A stretch of DNA of 26,450 bases from a virus, in the IMG/VR virus record IMGVR_UViG_3300024346_000438, positions 1 through 26,450 of that record. One strand, written 5' to 3'. Positions 6,883 to 17,800 of the stretch are shown piece after piece (position 1 is the stretch's first letter; each line of letters opens with the position of its first letter). Position numbers and translations under genes: made by a program. The notes below the pieces were generated by a model, which saw nothing but the letters and a program-made list of their open reading frames with translations, was not told the origin of the DNA and made no database searches.

Positions 6883-7377
6883 ATGTCGATTAATATAACA
6901 AGCTTGCAAGCGCGTTCCACAGAGCAGACAGAGTCACGATTCAAATACAAAGATATTGTGTTCGATTTAGTTGAAGATGAGCGGCCAAACACTGATTCAC
7001 TGTATAGTAAGGTAACAAATACAGATATAAGATACACTATAGATGAGGGTGCGATCATGAACAGCATAAAAAATATATTCACCACCAAACCAGGTGAAAA
7101 GTTGCTCAACCCCACGTTCGGTTTAGATTTATCTAGATGGTTGTTTGAACCTATTGATGAATTCAGGGCTCAAGAGATTGGCGAAACAATATATTCCGGA
7201 ATCGAGAGATATGAACCACGTGTTACATTGAAAAATGTTACAGTATTAACCGACCCAGAGAATAATGCTTATAGAATAACCATGGCAATATTGATACCTA
7301 AATTAAATATTAATACAAACCTGGATGCGGTGCTGAACTCTCCAGGATTTGATTTTATAACAAGAACAAAGGATTAA
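6883..7377 (+). CDS. gp25: gp25-like baseplate wedge protein
   Basis: The product of 164 residues is a T4 gp25/GpW-family wedge protein, a piece of the inner baseplate that also nucleates sheath assembly. The core from about residue 55 has the family order: an IMNSIKNIFTTKPGEKLLNP helix-turn, FGLDLSRWLFEP, then a helix EIGETIYSGIERYEPRVTL leading to strands KNVTVL and YRITMAILIP. The N-terminal 50 residues extend beyond the core, making it slightly longer than T4 gp25 (132). It is the first gene after a divergent late-type promoter. The gp6 gene starts two bases after its stop codon. Confidence 0.92.
   Translation: MSINITSLQARSTEQTESRFKYKDIVFDLVEDERPNTDSLYSKVTNTDIRYTIDEGAIMNSIKNIFTTKPGEKLLNPTFGLDLSRWLFEPIDEFRAQEIGETIYSGIERYEPRVTLKNVTVLTDPENNAYRITMAILIPKLNINTNLDAVLNSPGFDFITRTKD
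7368..7373 (+). promoter_or_regulatory. Shine-Dalgarno-like site of gp6
   Basis: AAAGGA five bases before the ATG at 7379. It is the only convincing Shine-Dalgarno sequence I found before any gene here, and it precedes an internal, non-overlapping gene. Confidence 0.45.
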
Positions 7378-7378
7378 A

Positions 7379-9184
7379 ATGGCAGAACAAGACATAACAG
7401 AGTATACATTACCGGAATCCGCGTACATGACGTTTGATGCGGAGAGTCTCAAATCCATGATATTGCAACGAATGCAGGATCAGGGAATGTTCACAGACCA
7501 GATATACGAGGGTAGTAACCTATCTTCATTTATAGATATCATAGCATACAGTTATCATGTGTTGATGTTTTATTTGAACCGGACATCTAGTGAGAGTGTT
7601 TTCACACAGACAACATTGTATGAGAACATGAACCGAATTGTCAAGCTGTTGAACTACAGTCCATTGGGGTACCAGACAAGCGCGCTCACGTTCAGAACAT
7701 TTGCAACCGAAGAATTGCTACCAGGATCGTACACGATACCTAGATACACATTTATAAACAGCAATGGTATTGTGTATTCCACAGACACTGATATATCATT
7801 TACAAAAACAACAACTTCAACTGAACAAATAGATGTGATAGGCTCAAGCTATCTGTTATACCAAGGCAAGTGGGTTGAAAACGCGGCTATCAAAGCGATT
7901 GGTAACCCATTTGAGGTGGTGTTGTTGAACCCTGGTGCAGACACAAAAATCTCACACTTTCATGTACATGTGTATGTAAAAGAGGTCACCACCGGTAAAT
8001 ACCACCAGTTCACCGAGACACAATCCATGTATTTACACGGTCCAGAGGATCTTGTGTTCGAGAAACGCTTGAATGAAAATATGGCATACGAGTTGAAGTT
8101 TGGTAACAACATCAACGGCAAAAGACTGACCGCTGGAGACGAGATACAGATATATTATATACAATCAGCTGGTGAAGAGGGTGTTGTTGGTCCAAACTTT
8201 CTGGATGACACAAAATTGACATTGTACGGTACAACAAAGTTCACACAAATAAAGAATGATGTACGAGCACAGAACATAAGATATATCACATTTGACAACC
8301 TGGAAGCACTGTACATGTCGAACAATGCTGGATCAACTGCACCACAAGACCGTGAGAGTGTTGATCAAATCCGAGAAAAAGCCCCGGTACATTTTGCTAG
8401 CAGGGATCGGTTAGTGACTTTGACAGACTATGAATCATTCATGTCCAGGAACTATAACAAAATACTCTCATCTACTCATGTTGTTGACAATCAAACATTT
8501 TTGGATGGTCACTTCCGATACATGTTAGAGGATGTAGGTATAGACAACCCTAATCTCGAGAGCAGAATAATGTTCAATCACCTGGACGTTGCATCATCCA
8601 ACACATTCAACAACATTTATGTATACAGTGTACCCAACGTGTCTCAAAACACATCAGTTCAACCCATGACAAATTTTCTGGGGAACGCTCAAAAAACAAT
8701 CATTCTCAACAACATGAATCAGCAAAAGATGGTGTCACATGAAATAATAATGATGGATCCGGTGTATGTTGCGGTAAATATAGCCACAAGAGGAGCAGGT
8801 GAAGTAGAGGACCCAGTGCTTTCTGATAGCACCGTGCTCCAAGTGAAGAGAGCACCTAGTGTGTTGAGAGATGATGACGCAATCAAAGACGAGCTGGTCA
8901 ATATTTTCAACAATTACTTCAGCTCTACAAATGCCGAGCTCGGACAAGCCATAAGCACCGCAGATTTGAGCGTCGAGATGCTGGCGGTCGCTGGTGTTGA
9001 GCAGATCTCAACTGTACGTACAGACACCGGGCAATCCACACCAGGTTTGAGCTTGGTTATTTGGAACCCGGTGTATGTGTCTGACACCACCATCACCACA
9101 CAAAATGTCAAGTTACCATACTTTAAATACCCGTATGTGCATGATGCATTCAATCTGTACAACAAGATTGAAATAGTAGCATAA
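7379..9184 (+). CDS. gp6: gp6-like baseplate wedge protein
   Basis: The product of 601 residues is a T4 gp6-type wedge protein (gpJ-like fold). In T4, two copies per wedge form the iris-like ring of the baseplate. The N-terminus has the family pattern: a helix SLKSMILQRM, then SSFIDIIAYSYHVLMFYLNR, then SVFTQTTLYENMNRIVKLLNYSPLGYQT. A middle segment ASRDRLVTLTDYESFM is the typical linker into the C-terminal domain, which includes VYVAVNI and a helix DDAIKDELVNIFNNYF. T4 gp6 is 660 residues, so the length fits. It follows gp25 as in many T4-like phages, and the next gene starts two bases after its stop codon. Confidence 0.92.
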   Translation: MAEQDITEYTLPESAYMTFDAESLKSMILQRMQDQGMFTDQIYEGSNLSSFIDIIAYSYHVLMFYLNRTSSESVFTQTTLYENMNRIVKLLNYSPLGYQTSALTFRTFATEELLPGSYTIPRYTFINSNGIVYSTDTDISFTKTTTSTEQIDVIGSSYLLYQGKWVENAAIKAIGNPFEVVLLNPGADTKISHFHVHVYVKEVTTGKYHQFTETQSMYLHGPEDLVFEKRLNENMAYELKFGNNINGKRLTAGDEIQIYYIQSAGEEGVVGPNFLDDTKLTLYGTTKFTQIKNDVRAQNIRYITFDNLEALYMSNNAGSTAPQDRESVDQIREKAPVHFASRDRLVTLTDYESFMSRNYNKILSSTHVVDNQTFLDGHFRYMLEDVGIDNPNLESRIMFNHLDVASSNTFNNIYVYSVPNVSQNTSVQPMTNFLGNAQKTIILNNMNQQKMVSHEIIMMDPVYVAVNIATRGAGEVEDPVLSDSTVLQVKRAPSVLRDDDAIKDELVNIFNNYFSSTNAELGQAISTADLSVEMLAVAGVEQISTVRTDTGQSTPGLSLVIWNPVYVSDTTITTQNVKLPYFKYPYVHDAFNLYNKIEIVA

Positions 9185-9185
9185 C

Positions 9186-12100
9186 ATGGCAACGTACGAA
9201 CAACTGGCTGGAACAAGCTTCAACGATGTTGTTGTACCATTTTTATCTGAAAATGGTTTAGGCGAAGAAGACACGTGCACTCAGATACTCACAGGTTACA
9301 CATTAGGTGTCACACCATTCACCTTCACTGCTGATATATCCGCTTTAGAGTCAACATATCTAGGTCCAAGTTTGAGCCGGTTGATCTGGGACATGGGAGA
9401 TGGATCCACCATGACTGGAGTGAGTGTTACCAAACAATACATGTATCCTGGTACATATCAGATAACGACTATATTCACAGATCAAAACGGTAAAACTCAC
9501 AAAAACTTACTCACACAGACAATTAAGGTATACAATTATATACCAGATTCACTGGTGTGGTACACTCCAGGTATTGCAGATCCCATGGGCGGAAAACCAG
9601 AACGTGTGTTGACTGGTCAACCAAGTGAAGATTTAACTATATACAGATACAACAGCTGGCAATCATGGGCGACTGTGTCTGGTGACGGTGGTTATTACAT
9701 CAACCTGTATGCACAAGGTAGTAAATCTCGTCCGTTGACACAAGACCAGTATTGGAAAAACCCAGACACTCATTTTATACCCAGTTGGCGTTTTGTAGAG
9801 AATAAAGACAGCACAGTGCCGGTTGAACGTGTACAAACAGACGACAACGAATACATTTATGTAAAGAATGAAAATGGAGTTGTTGTCCGGACTGATCCAT
9901 CAGACAGCTCTGCATTTTTTGCTGGTACATCTGGACTAAAAACTGTCAATTACATAGATGACAACTCCAACAGATTGACCAGCGCTAGGACTAATGAGAA
10001 AACCGGGAGCAGTCGAGCCGTGTATGACAACACCAATGTGTCTAGTGATGCCGAATTTGATTTGCTAGGCAAAACTGATGAGAACAAAGACATTATACTG
10101 TTCGCTTCATTTGATACCAGCAAATTCCCAGGCACGGTGTATGATCATGAACTGGACAAATACGAAAACTTTAAGAAAGAATATTTTCAGATATATGAAA
10201 CACAAAAGGTTGGCTTGCCCATGCAAGTCAAATTGGAAACTCCTAGATATCTAGATATAACAGCAAACGGTCTCAAAGAGTTCCCTATTAGTGACAAGAA
10301 ATACCTAGGATCACCTTTTGCAATTGCGGTGAGAACGCATGGTGATGATGCAGTGGTGTGTACGGACGATTTGGTGCCGCTGAGCTCCAGATGGTCAGCT
10401 AGCTCCACAGCCTTTTCAGCAAACGACATAACAACTGATTTGATAACACAACAAGCGTATGTAACTACATATTTGAGTGGAGCCGGTACCACGTTTGAAC
10501 GTATCACAGAGCCGTTCAAATCTGAAATAGACTTTAAAACATGGGATGTTGGTATGGTGAAAGCTAACAACGTATACAACAGTCACGTAATAATATTGTT
10601 GTCTGATTACAATGGCGCTTCTCCATCACAATACAATGAACCCAACGGAAAAAAGGTCACGTTGCTGTTGACAGAGTTGATTGAATCACAACAGAACTTG
10701 TTGAGGGATGCTGATCGAATTGATGTTGAATGGAATGTTGATAGTGATGCCCCACCCAGGATGTGGAAGACCAAAGCCGGGTTAGAGTATTATGGGTACA
10801 TATCACCACAATCTAGATACAAGCCAGGTGATGCGATAGACATGACATTGCTAGAGGTCAAGGAATCATTTGACACGCCCGGATCGTATTTGACATTTGT
10901 TGATCTGGATGCTCCATGGGAGGTTGTTAGCAAGAACAACAAGTATAGACTGGTAACTGAAACATTAATAGACCCGCCTACATACTTCAACAACGAGGTG
11001 TTGTATTATTATCTTGCTAACCCATCAAATGACACAGTAACACAGGTGAAACCAGTGTATTACCGTGAGTATTCATATGGACCTAACGGGTACACACAGA
11101 CATACACACCACCAGTGACAACAATTTCTCCAGGTAACAGTGGCATGTACGGTTTTGCCACAGATCCAGAGGGTGGTACTATAACAGTTGATAGTGACAC
11201 AGACAAAGTCATTAGATTTTACAGAAATTTAGGAACACAGGCAGAATATCACATCAAAGACTTGTTTCCACAAGAGGTACAAGCGCAGCATTTCCCGGGA
11301 GATCCTGATGCATATGGGTATAGTCCCAGTTGTGTGAGTTTGGACAAGAATTTAGATTATTGGATCACTTTATATGACACGGTATCCACAGTGAAGGTAG
11401 ATGGTATTACCAATAAAATAATAGCATGCGCGGTACCTGATGAAGTGAACCCACTGGTTGATAGCCGTACTACTGACCCGTCGGATATGTGGTCAGCAGA
11501 CGCTGAGTATAGACTAAACACCGTGAATGGTCGTCCTGGTGAGTATGGTGAGCAACTGATCAACCCCACGTATGTTGAGACTTGTAAAAATAATGATATC
11601 ATTGTGACATACACCAACACATTGTGTAGTTTTGTTGTCAGATTTGACCCCACCGGGAGAGTCAAGCACAAATATGAATTGCCGGGTGAGGACAGGTATT
11701 TCCCTGGTGACATTTGCGTTGATGTAAATGACCACGCCTGGGTTGTGGTGGAATCTACTGGTTTGAGTGTAGATGGTTCAGTTGATATGAATCCAATACG
11801 CAGTGAACTGCATGAGCTAGATGAAGAGTTCGAAGTTATAACAATCATAGACAGTGTGAAGGGTACTGAGTATACAGACATGATGCTACCGGCTCCGCAT
11901 ATGCCGGAAACTGAGGAACTTTCATTCACAATGGATCTGGAATTCAACTGGCAGCGTCAAGAGTATGATGAAGTCGCTTTAATTTTGGAAGATCTTGTAT
12001 CATATGAACCAAATCCACGATTGACATTTGAAGAGACAAACACTTACATAATAAAAAACAAATTTTGGAATGGCGGTGAACATCAATTTGAATTCCGGAA

Positions 12101-14807
12101 TGTTGTCCGGGATGATGAGGAAAGAAATTTAGACGACCCTGCCACCATGTGGTCTCGAGAAGGTGATTTGATAACACAAGATGAAAATAACATCACTGGT
12201 TATGGTACGGACACTCTCACGATCACAATAACAAAAGACACTCCCCCGGTGTTTTTGATGGTGGATGTGTTAAACCCTGGAATTCAATGTGTTATAAATG
12301 TTATAAAGAAACCTGTAATCGAGAGAAGATTGGGTGAAACGTTTGATATAATAAACAACATGAGTTTTGTGATCCCGGATAACAATAACAACATCTGGTT
12401 CGCGTGGGGCTCCCGATATTGCTCCAGATATCATGTGAGAAACAAAACCATAGACAAGACCATAGGTCTAGGTAGACCTTTTGAGGACAAAAGATATCAC
12501 CCACTTCGCCCAGAAACATACGATCGTAGAGACAACGCCGGTCGCCGGAGTGCTTTAGAGGCATTATCATTTGACACAGCTAACAATCTGCTGGCAATGA
12601 ACAATCAGGACAAACGCTTGTATTGTATCAATTCAGATAACATAGCGTTGAGTGCATTCATCAACATAGAGAGTTATCAACAACCACCTGAGGATTTCAC
12701 ATGGATACAATCAATCTGTAGCACCAAACTAGCACAAGAAGATGACTTCATGTTGTATCCTGACTCGTATATGACAAAAGAACAAATACAGGTGTTTTTG
12801 CGTAATGTCAACCATGGCGAGAATGTAGCATATATTGATGATACAGCCGGTGAGGGTAATTTAGAGGTCAAGAGTTTACGAGGCAATGCACCAGTGGAGC
12901 AAGAGCAATTCACTGGAGAGAACGAGCAACTGGCTCGTGCATATCAATCGTACAAAAACATACTTGACACAAATAACGGCAATGAACTGACTTTTAGAAC
13001 AAATCATGGTGCAAATCCTGTACAACCAACTGGTTTAGAGGAAGAAGTCCGGGCGATAGGTGACTGGACCGGGTGGAGGTGGATAAACAAGTACGACATA
13101 CGAGCAGTCGAGACAGATGAAACAACCGGATTTATCAGTTTGACTGGAGCAAGCAACGAGTTCGAACTGGTACCAGCCAGAGGATTGCATGAATTGATCA
13201 AAATTAATGAAACAAGCGATTTTGCCGGGGTGTTGCGTAGTTATATCAAGCAACCGGTGTTACGAAACAGTCCTAAATTGTATGAAGAGTTGTTAGATTC
13301 GGTGTTCGGTACAAACACAAGCGATCCAAACACTTTGGGAAAGCGTGTGTATGAGAAAATCGCCAACTTCCTACAAAATCATAAAGATGTAGACACATGT
13401 ACCATCGAGGCTCTTGAAGGTTTGGCTAAGATGGTGAATTACAACTTGTTACAAGTAGCACCTGATCTACCAACAGAGATTCAACGACTTGTGGATATGT
13501 TGTCAGTAAATTTCAGTCATTTACGTGGAGTCATGACTGACAATCAGACGAGCTTTGAGGATGGCAAGAATTTAGGTTCAGAGATACTGATGATTTACCC
13601 ATGGCGACCACAACACTCATATGACAGAGGAGATTATGTACAGTTTGGACAAGATGCTGATGGTAGCAAGAGATACTACCAAGCGATCGAGCCAATACCA
13701 TATGAAGAGACACATGTGAATGAGATTCCACCAACCAGGAGCAGCAACTGGATAGAATGGCCAGACGGTAAAGTACGTAGTCGACACATGTCCAGTGTGG
13801 ATCGATCATATCAAGGTAAAACTCCAGAATGGCGATCGGAATTTTACAACAATTTGCCAGTCAGAATACAATTGGTTGATAAATTGCATGTGGAACTGGG
13901 CAATAAATTTGTGTTGTTGGAAGAGCACACAAACAAATACACCCTGATCGATCCGATGATTGTTGGAGTTGAAGATGGTAAAACATACAGTATCAACTTC
14001 ACAGAGGATCGATTCACAGTGGAGGATCCAAACACACGTTCTAGACAATCCCCAGAATTCATGGGAACTATAGGTTTCACTGACGGTTTGATAACCATAG
14101 TGGATGAGATGGTCACCATGATAGGCACTCCGTTGAGTAACAATCCTACCATAACACTATTTAGAGACAAAGTGTATAAATTCCAAATAGATAGTCCAGG
14201 TCATCCGATCAGATTCACATATGAGCCTGGTTCGGATGCTCAACTTATCAGAAATTATGTCAGCAAACAGGATGTTGAGTTCACCGCGGATGTCGGTGAG
14301 GTGATCCTGCGTACAGACACACACCCAGTAGATGGACCGATACCGAGTACAATATACTATCAGAGTGCCACTGATCCATCAATTGTTGGAGCTATCAAAA
14401 TCGTTGATATACAAGGTATTGATAGTTACTCATCTTTACTTGGTGGGGTCACAGCGTATGATGTGACACTTGACTCATCTGTGCATGGTGTTGTAGATAA
14501 ATATGGATGGGGTATGTCGTTTCCAGAACAAGCAAACGCTTGGCAATTCTATAAATTATTTGAGTACATACCAGATGGTAATGATGATCAACAGATAATA
14601 AACAGCGTGATTGATTGGACACCAGCTGATGATCCACTGATCAGTAGGGGGAAAACAACTGTTTCATACAATTTGAGCTCGTATGATGATTGGACCCGTG
14701 ATTATGGCTTGATGGACACTATGTTTGAAAAGGCCATTCGAGAAGGTCTAGAGTTTTTTGATGGTGTTGACTCGATCACCAACTATTTAAACCTGGATGA
14801 TGAGTAA
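9186..14807 (+). CDS. giant multidomain baseplate/adhesin-like virion protein (1873 aa)
   Basis: The product lies directly after gp6, where T4-like phages place gp7 and other outer wedge proteins, so it is probably a baseplate-attached virion protein. Visible parts: a PKD-like beta-sandwich near 43-117 (WDMGDG at 68-73, then YPGTYQITTIF); a propeller-like section near 650-860 with repeated motifs such as GMYGFATDPEGGTITV and ICVDVNDHAWVVV; more propeller-like strands near 1065-1150 (NNIWFAWGSRYCSRY, LYCIN); a helical DVDTCTIEALEGLAKMVNYN segment near 1400; a short carbohydrate-binding-like motif near 1470-1500 (YDRGDYVQF ... YYQAIEP); and a cupredoxin-like domain near 1652-1745 (NPTITLFRDKVYKFQIDSPG, ending YYQSATDPSIVGAIKI). 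No Shine-Dalgarno precedes the ATG. Domain calls are by eye; a gp7 equivalence is only positional. Confidence 0.75.
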   Translation: MATYEQLAGTSFNDVVVPFLSENGLGEEDTCTQILTGYTLGVTPFTFTADISALESTYLGPSLSRLIWDMGDGSTMTGVSVTKQYMYPGTYQITTIFTDQNGKTHKNLLTQTIKVYNYIPDSLVWYTPGIADPMGGKPERVLTGQPSEDLTIYRYNSWQSWATVSGDGGYYINLYAQGSKSRPLTQDQYWKNPDTHFIPSWRFVENKDSTVPVERVQTDDNEYIYVKNENGVVVRTDPSDSSAFFAGTSGLKTVNYIDDNSNRLTSARTNEKTGSSRAVYDNTNVSSDAEFDLLGKTDENKDIILFASFDTSKFPGTVYDHELDKYENFKKEYFQIYETQKVGLPMQVKLETPRYLDITANGLKEFPISDKKYLGSPFAIAVRTHGDDAVVCTDDLVPLSSRWSASSTAFSANDITTDLITQQAYVTTYLSGAGTTFERITEPFKSEIDFKTWDVGMVKANNVYNSHVIILLSDYNGASPSQYNEPNGKKVTLLLTELIESQQNLLRDADRIDVEWNVDSDAPPRMWKTKAGLEYYGYISPQSRYKPGDAIDMTLLEVKESFDTPGSYLTFVDLDAPWEVVSKNNKYRLVTETLIDPPTYFNNEVLYYYLANPSNDTVTQVKPVYYREYSYGPNGYTQTYTPPVTTISPGNSGMYGFATDPEGGTITVDSDTDKVIRFYRNLGTQAEYHIKDLFPQEVQAQHFPGDPDAYGYSPSCVSLDKNLDYWITLYDTVSTVKVDGITNKIIACAVPDEVNPLVDSRTTDPSDMWSADAEYRLNTVNGRPGEYGEQLINPTYVETCKNNDIIVTYTNTLCSFVVRFDPTGRVKHKYELPGEDRYFPGDICVDVNDHAWVVVESTGLSVDGSVDMNPIRSELHELDEEFEVITIIDSVKGTEYTDMMLPAPHMPETEELSFTMDLEFNWQRQEYDEVALILEDLVSYEPNPRLTFEETNTYIIKNKFWNGGEHQFEFRNVVRDDEERNLDDPATMWSREGDLITQDENNITGYGTDTLTITITKDTPPVFLMVDVLNPGIQCVINVIKKPVIERRLGETFDIINNMSFVIPDNNNNIWFAWGSRYCSRYHVRNKTIDKTIGLGRPFEDKRYHPLRPETYDRRDNAGRRSALEALSFDTANNLLAMNNQDKRLYCINSDNIALSAFINIESYQQPPEDFTWIQSICSTKLAQEDDFMLYPDSYMTKEQIQVFLRNVNHGENVAYIDDTAGEGNLEVKSLRGNAPVEQEQFTGENEQLARAYQSYKNILDTNNGNELTFRTNHGANPVQPTGLEEEVRAIGDWTGWRWINKYDIRAVETDETTGFISLTGASNEFELVPARGLHELIKINETSDFAGVLRSYIKQPVLRNSPKLYEELLDSVFGTNTSDPNTLGKRVYEKIANFLQNHKDVDTCTIEALEGLAKMVNYNLLQVAPDLPTEIQRLVDMLSVNFSHLRGVMTDNQTSFEDGKNLGSEILMIYPWRPQHSYDRGDYVQFGQDADGSKRYYQAIEPIPYEETHVNEIPPTRSSNWIEWPDGKVRSRHMSSVDRSYQGKTPEWRSEFYNNLPVRIQLVDKLHVELGNKFVLLEEHTNKYTLIDPMIVGVEDGKTYSINFTEDRFTVEDPNTRSRQSPEFMGTIGFTDGLITIVDEMVTMIGTPLSNNPTITLFRDKVYKFQIDSPGHPIRFTYEPGSDAQLIRNYVSKQDVEFTADVGEVILRTDTHPVDGPIPSTIYYQSATDPSIVGAIKIVDIQGIDSYSSLLGGVTAYDVTLDSSVHGVVDKYGWGMSFPEQANAWQFYKLFEYIPDGNDDQQIINSVIDWTPADDPLISRGKTTVSYNLSSYDDWTRDYGLMDTMFEKAIREGLEFFDGVDSITNYLNLDDE

Positions 14808-14810
14808 ATA
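14804..14810 (+). promoter_or_regulatory. variant late-promoter-like GTAAATA for the second giant gene
   Basis: GAGTAAATATTGTAT then ATG at 14817. The core differs from ATAAATA at the first base and overlaps the stop codon of the upstream gene. Spacing to the ATG is six bases. It is weaker evidence than the sites with ATAAATAATTA. Confidence 0.35.
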
Positions 14811-14816
14811 TTGTAT

Positions 14817-17800
14817 ATGGCAATTGATTTAGACACAACAAGATTTTTCATGCCTGTTAACAGTGTTGTTGACAGTAAGATTGACATCAAAAATGCTGAT
14901 GACAATGTTGTACCTTTCACATACACGGATTGGTTGGACAGATCCAACCTGTCCACTAGTAAGACCAGAGAAGATTACTCACAGCAATACAATGCATATC
15001 TACGTAAATGGCGTGAAGTGTTTGATGATGCAAACCGGTCACAAAAGCAGCATGTAATACAAAAATACAAAACAGCGTTAAAAAATATCGCAGTAAACTT
15101 CACAACTGACGAACAGAAGAGATTTTTATCAACACTAGATTACAAGAACCCTCGGCATGTGGAGTCTGCAATTGCCTTGTTCGCTCAGAAGCTCAAGGAA
15201 ATTTCTGTTTATTACGCAACCGAGAGACAAAACACCAAGCAACAGAGAACAGATGCTGGTAACACTGGTACAACTGAACAGTTTGAACGTTTTGTAAAGA
15301 ATGTAGTCCCCCGACTCGCGAGGCAACGTGAGATAGTGACTGGTGATTTACGCAATGATAAATTGGTTGTAGATTCTGATGACTCACGTGTGGTGGTCAA
15401 GGTGGTGGAGCTGTACGATATAGGTGAATCAAATCCAAAAACTGGAGCTATAGAGTATGACGCCAATTTGTATTTAGATTACGAGCAAGCCGTGAGGCAG
15501 TTGCTTGTTGAGTGTACACCAATATTGAATTTGACAGCAGATGGTAGTGTGAGCTTGACAGCCAGCAACGTGTCCATAGATGACCAAAGTGTCTCGTTGC
15601 TGGATTACAGCAATTTTGAAGATTACATCAAAGATGAATCCGGTCTGAACATCAAAAATATACAGGAGTATATACCTAAATTGTTGGGCAGTGACATCAT
15701 GTATCTATCGGCAGGTGAAACGTACCAGTTGATCGAGGCCACACACCCGTGGCGAAACATGTTCAACCGCTACCTGCCAGCAATAAACAACACCAAAGAA
15801 ACTGTGTATCGCACCAAGGCACAGATTGGCGATTTGTACATTCCCTCGAATCTAGGTATAATGACTTTCTTCAGTCACAACCCAGTTTTGACTGTCACAG
15901 ATGCTGATTACACCGGTAAATTACCGGACCCGTCAAAATTTGGACCAAGTCCATACACGGGTAGTAACGATATACCAATATCATTACAAGGTGATGTGAC
16001 TTGGTTGAAGGCTGATGTTTCGAATGACAAGCTCGCGGGAGATATTGTAGTGCCTAAGCATACACCGAAATTCTACGCGTATAGGTCAGATGAAGAGACA
16101 AAAAATTACGCTAGGTATGGTGTGAGTAGGTGGCAAGACCCCACTGGGTTCTTCGATGGTGATGGCAACAGAAACTGGGCCAATCCTGACGTTTTTCCGC
16201 CACGTGCACACAACATATATGATATAGATTCCCGACAAGAAACCTTGATGGTGAATGACAAAACCGCCACTGAGTGGAGCACAGATATACATGGTAATGA
16301 GTATGTGACCATCAAGCAAATCAAATCAACCCGCGCGCCACTAGAGTTTGGTTTTGGAGAAGGGGAGGATGACGCAGAGCCTGAGGTGAGATGCATAACA
16401 ATTGATGGTGGTGACACTTTGGAGAAACAATTGGAGTGGTTTGAAGCAGGTGACGAGCCATACAACATTTATGATGGTGGTCGTCATCCAGGTATTGACC
16501 CCAAAATTGAACAAGCACCTAGACTGCTACCTTTTCCGGATTTGCGAGTGAACAAAAAATATCGGAACGAAGATGGTACGTTTCGTGAAGCTCTAGAACC
16601 AACAAATGCATTTTATTATGGACCAAATGCTGACGGTTCACAAATGTTGTTACAGTCAATAACATACAAGGGATTCACACCCACACCGTTTTATGATTAT
16701 CAAGCATATTGTGGGTTGTTTACAGATGAAGCGTGTGGTGTCACTGATCCATCTGCTTTGGATTGTAATGTCTTTGATGGTTATGCGTTTGGTACATATT
16801 CTGATGGAGTGAGCAGCTCTGGTGATGACAATCTGTACATGTCTCTTGATCGAGGAATAGTGGATCTACTGGCCGGAGAAAACGTGGCTGTGGATGGTAA
16901 GACAGCCACTGTGACTCGTGATCATGACATGCCTGCCAGATACACTGAATCGTATGACAATACCACCACAATTTCTGCATCAGCCTACGTCACGATGGTG
17001 GTATACGATCACCAACCTAGTGATGCGGTCAAGTCGAGTTTCAACTCCACATCTGTACCTCTAGTAGGTTCAGGTGACCCTGTCGGTACAGTGAGCATGC
17101 AATCAGTTTCTGCTGGTCGAGGCAACGAGATCACAATAACAGGAGACGGAGTAAGAAAACTAGATCAACTTGTGTCAATATACAATTCAAACAACACTGT
17201 TAAAATAGACACAGAGTCTGTCGTGGGTGGTGATCTGTATATCAAAGAAGATGTTGAGATGAAACTTACAGGCAGCAAAGACATAATTGTGACGAGTGAT
17301 TGTGAATTGACATTGTATGACACAGCATTAGATCACGTTAAATTTATAGCTGATGTGTCGTCTGCAGATGATCAAATCACCCGGAACAGTTCCACACAAT
17401 ACACGTTCGGAGTGTTAGGTGTGAACGACCCGGAGAAGATGACACAGGTGTTGACCAACGTGATAAACACTGCAAACAGCAACGGTGATCTGCAGATTAT
17501 GGCAAGCAGATACATGGTTGATGGTTATATTGATGGTTTGAGATTGATGCAAAAATCTCCTGGTCCTGGTGGTAACACACCTCTCATGGGCAGCATGCTA
17601 ACTGGTTCACAGAGATTTTTACGCACCATCGACATAATAGAAACGGTGGAATACACACGAGATCAATTCGGTTACCTCACTGGTCCCATCAACAAGACGA
17701 CGTTTTCAGCGGCCGCTTCTGGTGACAGCTTTGTCAATGGGTCATCAACCAACATAACAACAACTCAACACATTGAACTGCTAGCAGAAACACCAGGGCC

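Noticed and set aside
14497-14503. ATAAATA-type match inside the first giant gene
   Set aside because: Intragenic with no start codon of a real gene after it; such A/T heptamers occur by chance in this sequence.
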